Shown piece after piece: positions 55,929 through 64,000 of a DNA stretch of 64,000 nt (within the stretch, counting starts at the first letter, position 1; each line of letters opens with the position of its first letter). A model generated the notes under the pieces. It saw nothing but the letters and a program-made list of their open reading frames with translations, was not told where the DNA came from and searched no databases. The stretch is taken from contig CM051458.1 of the NCBI GenBank assembly GCA_028274465.1, positions 77,520,085 to 77,584,084 of the forward strand, read 5' to 3'. The stretch comes from Plantago ovata. Taxonomy: Eukaryota; Streptophyta; Magnoliopsida; Lamiales; Plantaginaceae. A program made the translations under genes and the position numbers.

Positions 55929-57876
55929 ATGGAGGTTGAGTTATCTTCTCTAACAGTTCTCCTTTCCTTCTTCCTGTTGATAATCACCCTTCGAAAAGTT
56001 AACTCCAATCCCAAACAAAAATTTCCTCCAGGGCCAATACAGTTTCCAATTATTGGGCACTTGCACGTATTTGCAAGTCATCATGCACCCGACCGTGTTC
56101 TACATGATTTATCACTAAAACACGGTTCTTTGATGCAGCTGCAGCTTGGCGAAATCAGCACTCTTGTTGTTTCCTCAGCAAAAGAAGCACGAGAGTTTCT
56201 CAAAACATATGATGAAACATTTGCCTCCAGGCTATCCCTTCTTTCCACGGAGATTCTATGTTATGGTAACACAGACATAGGATTTGCTCCTTACGGAGAA
56301 TACTGGAGGCAACTTCGCAAAATCTGTGCATTGGAGCTTTTCAGCGAGAAACGCGTTAAGTCATTCCAGCCCATAAGGGAGGAAGAATTTTCAAGTCTTT
56401 GTAGACGTATTGCTTCCGATGCAGGGTCGCCAGTCAACTTGTCAGAAAGAGTAAAACGGGCAAATTATGAAGTTGTCACACGGGCATCCCTGGGAAGAAT
56501 ACCAAAGAACAAGATACGTTTGTATCATTGCCAAAGAAGCCATTGAGGTTTCATCGGGATTTTCTGTTGCTGATGTCTATCCATCCATTAAACTGTTTCA
56601 ATTCTTAAGTGGTTTAAGGCCAAGAATCGAGAGACTGCATAAAGTCACAGACAGGTTTCTGGAGAGCATCATCAATGAGCACAAATTCACCCGATCTGCC
56701 AATGGTACCGCCTTAAGCGCTTCAAATGAGAATTTATTAGATGTTCTCCTCAAGTATCAGGATGCTGAAAGTGAACTCCATTTAACTAAAGATAACATAA
56801 AAGCTATACTAATGGTTAGTGCTTTATTTTTGACACTTCTATTATCTTGTTTCTACATGAACAATGTCTAGAGTAAACTGCGTATATAAACCACCCTATA
56901 GAAGTTACGTTTCTTTTCTAAATCCATGGGACCAAGTGTGTATGACCTTGCTAGCCTGTGCATCAACAATTACAACAATAAAGTCCTAAAGTAACATAAA
57001 CCTGGCCAGGAATGTTCGATCTTTCCCAGACTTTTCTTGAACGGCAAGGTGCTTTTGCCAATTGTGCAACAGATGTTTGTTGTTGTTGTTTTGTATTTAA
57101 GAACATAAAAGCATCTTTATGATGTATAGTATTTTTCGTATGAATCGACCTTTAATATTTCCATGAAAAAGGATATGTTCGGTGCCAGAAGTGAGTCAGC
57201 AACGACAACTACAGAATGGGCAATGTCAGAACTACTGAAACATCCCAGTGTTATGAAGAAAGTGCAAGATGAAGTAAGACAGGTTTCCGACAAAAAGGGA
57301 TACGTGAGTGAGACGGACTTACATGAGCTGACATACCTCAAGTTAATCATCAAAGAAACTCTGAGGTTGCATCCACCAGTACCTCTATTACTTCCAAGAG
57401 AAAGCAGCAAGTCATGTGCAATAAATGGATACAAAATTCCTGAAAAGACGAGAGTCATAGTGAACGCATGGACAATAGGACGAGATCCTGAATACTGGAA
57501 GGAACCAGAAAGATTCAAACCAGAGAGATTCATTGAGAAAATAGTTGACTACAGAGGAAACAACTTTGAATATATACCTTTTGGATCCGGAAAAAGGATC
57601 TGCCCAGGCATGTCCTTTGGCCTTGCAAATGTGGAGCTTCCACTTGCAATGCTTCTTTTTCATTTCAACTGGATCCTCCCCAACGGAATGAAACTTGAAG
57701 AGCTCGAAATGGCGGGGCCTTCGGTTCGACAAGTGGAAGGACAAATCCTTTGTATGCTATTCCATCAGTTCATGCACCTCTTCCAGTCAAATGATTTCAT
57801 TTCTTATGGAGCTCGTTATTGTAAAAACAAGCCATCCCGAGCTGTGAATAGTACTGAAATTGCGTTTTGTGTGTGA
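55929..57876 (+). pseudogene. CYP71-clan cytochrome P450, copy 1, frameshifted
   Basis: Exon 1 55929-56814, exon 2 from 57172. Against the intact copy at 61008 it has two 1-bp deletions about 35 bp apart (near 56490 and 56527) that shift the frame after RASLG, and a third near 57715 that replaces the normal C-terminus (AEAFGATSGRTNPL in copy 2). The helix-I segment reads GARSES instead of AGSET, losing the conserved Gly. Still recognisable are the membrane anchor, PPGP hinge, ETLRLHPP (ExxR), PERF and heme-binding FGSGKRICPG with its Cys. The changes indicate a dead gene. Confidence 0.85.
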
Positions 57877-57879
57877 GAG

Positions 57880-60099
57880 GAGAGTTTGAATTTAATTAGC
57901 ACAAACCACAACAATTTAAATCTAACCGAACTATTTAAAGTCTTTTATAACAGTGAAAAAGACCACGCGCGCGTGGAGAATGACTTATCGCGTGGAGAAT
58001 GACTCATTTTTCTCAATTTGGTTCTGATTTGTACTTTTATAGTACAATATTGACGCTGACTTATGCGAATATGTTATTTATAGTAAGAATATCATCATGT
58101 GACAAAAATAAAACCAATCGCAATTTCCGACGCGTGAGTTCACAGCAAGAGTCCTTACTCTTCTTTTCTCTAACGCGTGTGGTTACCAGCCCCTCTCTTT
58201 CGTTCTCTCTCTATTTTGTTTCCAAATTCTCCTGTGATACCACCCTTAAAAAAGAACACAAAAAACCAACTAAAACTGAAATTCACTAGTCATGCCTAAA
58301 AAAGCTCGCGGGTCTAAAGAATCCGGATCTATAGAAACCGGGTTATAAGAAATCCCAACTAATCCGTTTATTCTCCCAGATTTTTTTGTTCTTTCGTCCT
58401 CTCTCTAATCGACTTCCTACTTTCCGTTTCCTCCATCGTTTCTCTCAGATCTCCATCGTAAACCACCCAATTCGCAACATTATCGCTCTCAATACATCCA
58501 ATTCAATGTCAGGATCGACGGTTTCCATCACCGCCAACCATGGCTCCACCGATCGCCGCCGTACCATCGAGAAATTTCGGCTTATTTGCCTTAGACGTCG
58601 GAGGCTAGTCATCTCATGGCTCATGATGCTTGAGATTTGCGGTTCTTATGTGAAAATTGCGCGCTCTACATGTTCGATGAAAATCCTGTTGTATAGAGTT
58701 AGCACAGGTTCCGATTTTATGTTAGCTTACTCTACTTTTGTGTTAAGATGATAAAGCTTTTTAGTTTGTTTTGGTCAGGCTACAATAATAGCAATCTGCA
58801 TTCGTATCGTTCAAGCCCCTTAGTGCTGCATAAATTAGCCTTGATCAGGTGAGGTAATAAACTATGCGCAATGGACTTGAATTAAACTATAACACTGAAC
58901 TACATGATCATGACATGAATGCATTCTGTCAAGCTGCGCAAATATGTTAATCAAGCCCACCTTGTTTGTTTAATCCTTAAATCCTTTGGAAGGTATAGCC
59001 TCAGTAGCTTGATTTTTGGACTTCCAACTTCTGAGGCTCTTCCCTTAAATATGCGGTATCTGTTTTACTATATTACCTTAATCAGGTATTAATAAAGAAC
59101 AGGGTTTTCTTGTGTTGTTGCATTGTTAAGTTCAAGTGGTTTTTCCATACTCAAAAAGTGCTGGCTATATTTTCCTGGAATCCTTGTTTGTAGCTAAGAA
59201 GCACCCGCGGCAAAGTGAAGGAGTATGTTTGAGAAATACGTGCGGCGCTCAAATACGCCCGCATACTTGGTACATACGTATGTGCCCAACTTATTTTTTT
59301 TATTGTTAACTTCTTTGCTTTATATTATTAAACGGTTGCATAGAGACAAAATCCACTCTTGGGGCATATGAATATTATATATAATAGCTAATTTACTAAA
59401 TTTGGGGAATATTTGTGTCGGATTAACTTAAATAATGTGAGTTTATCACTAAATTATTTAATTGAAAAATGAATGTGCACACATATTTGGTATTTTTAGA
59501 ATTTTAGTAATGTATATATATAAAAAATTGAAAAAACATAACGTATTTTTAACATATTCGTATTTTAATATTTTAAATTTTATCATTTTTCATATTCGTA
59601 TTGTATTTGTATTTACATTTGTATTCGTATTCGTAGGTTTGTAGTATGTTTTCTTATGGTCTTTTCCCTGGGTTTTATGCTGGTTATTCATTTCAATATA
59701 ACTTCTATGCAGTTTCGTTCATTGTTCTTGAAGCAGAGCTGTTTCATTTCATTTTTTTTGCTCTGTTATCTTCATTACTTCAGCAAGTATGAGAGGACCA
59801 AAGTGTTCCTGGCACATGTTTGCCCTTCTTGCATATATTTTTCTTATTAGAGAAAACTAGAATAGTATGGTCTGCTTTTTGTTTCATGTGTCTGTGACAG
59901 CTGAGCCCTGGTGTGCCGTTTTCAGATTTATTCATAATGCTGTCCATTTCATGGTCAGCTATCCAATTCTTGCCATTTTTATTCCAATATAATTGCTGCA
60001 TGTTTATATGGTCTAATCATCTTTAAGGAGCTACATAGTCTCAATTTGCTTTCATACCTTGTATCTTGTTAATTGTTGTTACTCCAGTAACCTGAAGAA
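57880..60099. other. Intergenic between the P450 copies
   Basis: AT-rich. Possible first exon of an unrecognised gene at 58386-58751 (leader with TC-rich tract, then MSGSTVSITANHGS); no continuation found, so this may be a gene-fragment relic. The rest, 58760-60099, shows no feature I can support. Confidence 0.35.
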
Positions 60100-61007
60100 A
60101 TTTCATGTAGTATATGACATCTCTGCTGATTGATGGGTATAATCCTCAATGGTGAATTTGACAGGTATGGTCGGCCTTTGGTGTCACATAACAACTTGTT
60201 AGTCTCGAGTCTCTCGACTATAAATGGCACTGGATCTGCTTCTGCAATTGGACCACTTTATGTAGCGATATATACACCAAAATAAAGAAGGGCAAGATTC
60301 TGAGATTATTTACCTGGTTCTTATATTTTTTTTACTGTAGTTGCATTTGTTTCCCTCCTTGCTCTCCGACTCTCCGTGTCAGTAATAGCAGGAAGCTTTT
60401 CTGCAGCATCGATCTCTCTTCTCTCTATCATCATGTATGGTTCGCCTTGGACAATCATCGTAAATCTCTGGTCTTTGCGAAATATATACTTCATAATTCT
60501 TACCAACTCCTGTTCCATCTGTCCTACTTTTTCAGTAGCATCTTTTTGCATGCATCTGCATAAGCAGCATAGCAACAATTAAATATCCAGAGTGATAAAG
60601 CCAGTCTGGATGAGTGACAAAAGACTGTTGTAGATGCAGACAGAAGTGGGAAATAGTCTAATATTATCAAGAAAGGTTGTTCACTTTTATGGTAAAACAA
60701 AATACCCACAAAAGCATCCAACATATTTTTCAATTAGGAATCAAATGAATACATACAAGTGTACTATACTGGTCTAGCATATGGACAGTATTCCCTCTCC
60801 AGTTTTAACACAGCATCAATATGAAAGCATCTAATTTAGCAAATACTAGTTACCTTGCGGGTTGATGGGGAAGCATTATTGGGAAAAGAAAAAAAAAGAA
60901 AAAGAAAAAGAAAAAAGGAGCTGATAGTTTTATATAAATAGAGCTGAAGAAACCTGTTGATAATCACACCTGAAGCTGAAAGTATCCATTTAGTGTTAAT
61001 TTATCTC
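60100..61007 (+). promoter_or_regulatory. P450 promoter block, copy 2
   Basis: Related to 55380-55928 and in part to 63060-63450. A TATA box TATATAAATA is at 60931-60940, about 70 bp before the start codon. A purine-rich AAAGAAAAAG tract lies directly upstream (60885-60918). Confidence 0.75.
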
Positions 61008-62746
61008 ATGGAAGTTAACTTCTCTTCTCTAGCCATTCTCCTTCCCTGCTTCCTGTTGATAATCACGCTTCTAAAAGTAAGGTCCAAACCCAAACAAAAC
61101 TATCCTCCGGGACCTATAAAGTTACCATTTATTGGACATTTACACCTATTTGCTAGTCATCTTGCACCTCACCGTGTTCTACATGATTTATCACTGAAAC
61201 ATGGGTCTCTGATGCAGCTGCAGCTTGGCGAAGTCAGAACTCTTGTTGCTTCCTCTCCAAAAGAAGCACGGGAATTTCTGAAAACACACGATGAAATATT
61301 TGCCTTTAGGCCATCCCTCCTTTCCACGGAGATCCTATTGTACGGTAACACAGACATTGCATTTGCTCCTTATGGAGAATACTGGAGGCAACTCCGCAAA
61401 ATCAGTACTTTGGAGCTTTTTAGTGTTAAACGTGTCAAGTCATTCCGGCCAATCAGGGAGGAAGAATATTTAAGTCTTTGTAGTCAGATCGCTTCCGATG
61501 CAGGGTCACCAGTCAACTTGTCTGAAAGAGTAAAATTGGCTAATTATGAAGTTGTCACACGGGCATCACTCGGGCAGAAGACAAAGGAACAGGAAACGTT
61601 TGTATCCATTGTCAAAGAAGCTATCAAGGTCTCATCGGGATTTTCTGTTGCTGATGTCTTTCCATCCATTAAGCTGTTTCAGTTTTTCAGTGGCATGAGA
61701 CAGAGAATTGAGAGGGCGCATAAAATCTCAGACAGACTTCTCGAGAGCATAATCGATGAGCACAAAGTCGCGCGTACTGCCAAGGGCACCACCTCAAACA
61801 CTTCACAAGAGGACTTACTAGATGTTCTTCTCAAGTATCAGGATGCTCAAAGTGAACTCCCTTTAACTACAGACAATATAAAAGCTATTCTAATGGTCAG
61901 TTCTTTCTTTTTCAAACTATTATTATTTTGTTTCTATATCACTGAAACCACCCCTGCAGTCGATACACATGTTTCCATCTTATTTGCAGTAAACTTAACT
62001 GTAACTAGTTTACCGATTGTGCAACACAAGAAGTTTGTTGATAACAAAAATGTGCCTTTGCACTGAACTGCTGTTTTCCTTATAAAATTTCCCAATTAAA
62101 CGTTACGATTTCCATGAAACAGGACATGTTCAGTGCTGGAAGTGAGACATCAATGACAACTACAGAGTGGGCAATGTCCGAACTGCTGAAACACCCAAGT
62201 GTTATGAAGAAGGTGCAAGACGAAGTAAGACAGATTTTCAACCAAAAGGGATATGTGGACGAGTCTGACTTACATGAACTGACGTATCTCAAGTTAGTGA
62301 TCAAAGAAACTATGAGGTTGCATCCACCAGTACCTCTATTAATTCCAAGAGAAAGCAGCAAGTCATGTGAGATAAATGGATACAAAATTCCTGCGAAGAC
62401 AAGACTCATAGTGAATGCATGGACAATGGGACGAGATCCTGAATACTGGGAGGAAGCTGAAAAGTTCAAACCAGAGAGATTCATTGAGAAAATAGTTGAC
62501 TACAGAGGAAATAACTTTGAATACATACCTTTTGGATCTGGAAAAAGGATCTGTCCAGGTATGTCTTTTGGCCTTGCAAATCTTGAGCTGCCACTTGCAA
62601 TGCTTCTTTTTCATTTCAACTGGGTCCTGCCTAACGGGATGAAATCTGAAGAGCTCGATATGGCAGAGGCATTTGGCGCGACAAGTGGAAGGACGAATCC
62701 TTTGTATGTTGTTCCAATAGTTCATGTGCCTGTTCCAAACAAATAA
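61008..62746 (+). CDS. CYP71-clan (CYP71D-like) cytochrome P450, 503 aa, intact
   Basis: Exon 1 61008-61895, intron 61896-62122 (GT-AG, phase 0), exon 2 62123-62746. Start at MEVNFSSLAILL, matching copy 1; an in-frame ATG further up is less likely. N-terminal membrane anchor (residues about 7-23), PPGP hinge at 33-36, helix-I AGSET at 301-305, Glu358/Arg361 of ExxR (KETMRLHPP), PERF at 413-416, heme motif FGSGKRICPG with ligand Cys440. The single intron position and motifs fit the CYP71 clan, closest by eye to CYP71D, whose members oxidise terpenoids and other specialised metabolites at the ER. The substrate cannot be told from sequence. No lesion found. Confidence 0.93.
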
Positions 62747-63059
62747 TTGCTTACGGGGCTCACTCTTTTATTAATTAAAATAATAATAGCTTTCTGTACT
62801 CATATCAGGGCAAGCAAGCAAGCCACTAATTAGTGTGCATCTGCCACCTGAAGCATTGTGTTGATGAATAAATGATGCATCATCTTGTCTGAATCTTCCA
62901 TGTCATTACTTGTTCTTGCATGCAGTGTTTTTCCGCTTCAATGTGTTTAACTCGCTTGCATGAAACATGAGATACTAATTTATACCACCTCCTGTGTAGC
63001 TGTCCAACAGAACATTAATTTGTTTTATCGGGATTAGATATAAATGAAATATGTTACAT
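62747..63059. other. 3' flank of the P450
   Basis: AT-rich downstream region with possible polyadenylation words (AATAAA at about 62866-62871). No gene. Confidence 0.5.
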
Positions 63060-63450
63060 TTGGTCTCTGGGACGAGGGGAACATCTTTTAGCATGCATCT
63101 GCATAACTAACAACAACTCTATATACAGAATAACACAGTCTCTGGATGAGTGATGAAAGACTGTTGTAGAAGAAGGTTGACAAAGATTGCAAACAGTTTA
63201 CTATAACAAGAAAGTTTATATATCTTTTATGATAAAATAAGACAAAGTACCCACAAAAGCATCAAATTAATTTGTTAAACTAAGAATCAAAGAGATAATA
63301 TGGACAACTATCTCCTCTTTAGCTCTAACACACAATCTACATTAACAAATATTGATACCTCTCTCTCTCACTAGCCAAGTTCATATATAGTTTATATAAG
63401 AGTATTGAGGATACCTGTTCTGCTTATGAAGCTACCACTTTAGTACTGTT
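63060..63450 (+). promoter_or_regulatory. P450 promoter block, copy 3, without a gene
   Basis: Shares ordered phrases with 60595-61000: CTGGATGAGTGA, AAAGACTGTTGTAGA, AAGTACCCACAAAAGCATC against AAATACCCACAAAAGCATC, a TATATAA box (63400-63406) and CCTGTTCTGC/CCTGTTG before the expected start. After about 63460 the similarity stops and no P450 start follows within the window. Confidence 0.6.
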
Positions 63451-63459
63451 AGTTAAAGG

Positions 63460-64000
63460 GAAATGTGAAACTAACTCAGTAATAAAAGATTTGGCCAGAC
63501 TAACTCAGTAAAACTGAAACAACACAACATAAGGAGAATTAACCAAGTTGACTACAATAACTCAGGCTGGTTTGGTCCATATTTTCAGTCAAAATTCGCT
63601 TTCCTTGGCAATCTAGTTGAGCTCTTATTGATCTACTGAAAAAAACACATCATATCATCCAGCAGCAAATTACAAATAGCAAAGATGGTACCTAGCTACA
63701 TCATGATGCGAATACTCTCCAAGACCCTTTAATTTGCTCTCTGTCTACACAAACACTCACTCTTGCTCCTCGGAAACTTACCCGAGGAAGCATAACAATG
63801 CAGCTTTTCCTCATTCTCAACAGTGCACACCACCAACTGAGGACCTAACTGCACTAGCTGAAATTAAACAGATACCAAATTATATATGTTTTCACATCTG
63901 AATTCACACACATCATATAAACAAAAACACAGTCTCAATCGAACGAACCTTCTACTGTTGAAAGTACCTGGTATTAGAATGAAGCTCCAGCTAGAAGAGA
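63460..64000. other. Right edge, nothing supported
   Basis: No open frame of note, no repeat ends and no RNA gene recognised. Confidence 0.4.

Noticed and set aside
57117-62725. Minus frames opposite the P450 exons
   Set aside because: Antisense shadows that occur at matching places in both copies because the exons are paralogous.

Overview
This window is nuclear DNA of a flowering plant. The evidence is GT-AG introns, plant transposon superfamilies (CACTA, MULE, Harbinger, hAT, LTR elements), a type-A cytokinin response regulator, a UGT87-like glycosyltransferase, CYP71-type P450s and a nuclear tRNA-His. A eudicot is likely; I cannot name the species. Most of the window is nested mobile DNA. 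Only three host loci look functional: the response regulator (36325-38849, minus), tRNA-His (52958-53029, plus) and one P450 (61008-62746, plus).

Left half (1-33.7 kb): the substrate is old Ty1-copia-type sequence on the minus strand (non-coding relic 1-2750, primer-binding site near 3843-3854, LTR-like pieces to about 33.5 kb, gag scrap 33535-33700). Into it went a 0.82-kb hAT-like MITE (2759-3578, 8-bp TSD), a 3.0-kb CACTA element with an open En/Spm-type gene (3921-6943, TSD ATG), MULE-A (about 7783-13155; MURA transposase plus a convergent GRF zinc-finger ORF) and MULE-B (about 13310-32542). MULE-B carries a MURA transposase on plus and a KAONASHI-type ULP protease gene on minus, both dead. 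The ULP gene is split by a young 9.84-kb gag-only LTR retroelement (19438-29278, TSD ATGCA).

The most unusual signal is in MULE-B. An 8-base word, GAAACTAG (usually TGAAACTAGC), occurs about 75 times by hand count, almost always in one orientation. It lies in introns and intergenic DNA and even in frame in the transposase exon, and I see none in the nested retroelement. This resembles the short-motif arrays of Arabidopsis VANDAL MULEs recognised by their VANC anti-silencing proteins. In addition, one ULP 3' splice site is an antisense copy of the motif and two more are near-copies.

Middle (33.7-49.6 kb): a GC-rich VNTR (34.2-34.9 kb), the response regulator, a two-ORF PIF/Harbinger element with both genes open (39584-43515, TSD TAA) inside LTR-like sequence, a second CACTA (45050-48528, TSD GAG) holding two adjacent foldbacks, one apparently made of an inverted HSP70 fragment, and a Harbinger-type MITE (48700-49580, TSD TTA) with a long TA microsatellite.

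Right part (49.6-64 kb): an LTR-derived tandem duplication (49.9-51.6 kb), tRNA-His, a broken UGT87-like gene, and a P450 cluster made by segmental duplication: a broken CYP71 copy (55929-57876), an intact copy (61008-62746) and a third copy of the promoter block (63060-63450) with no gene after it.
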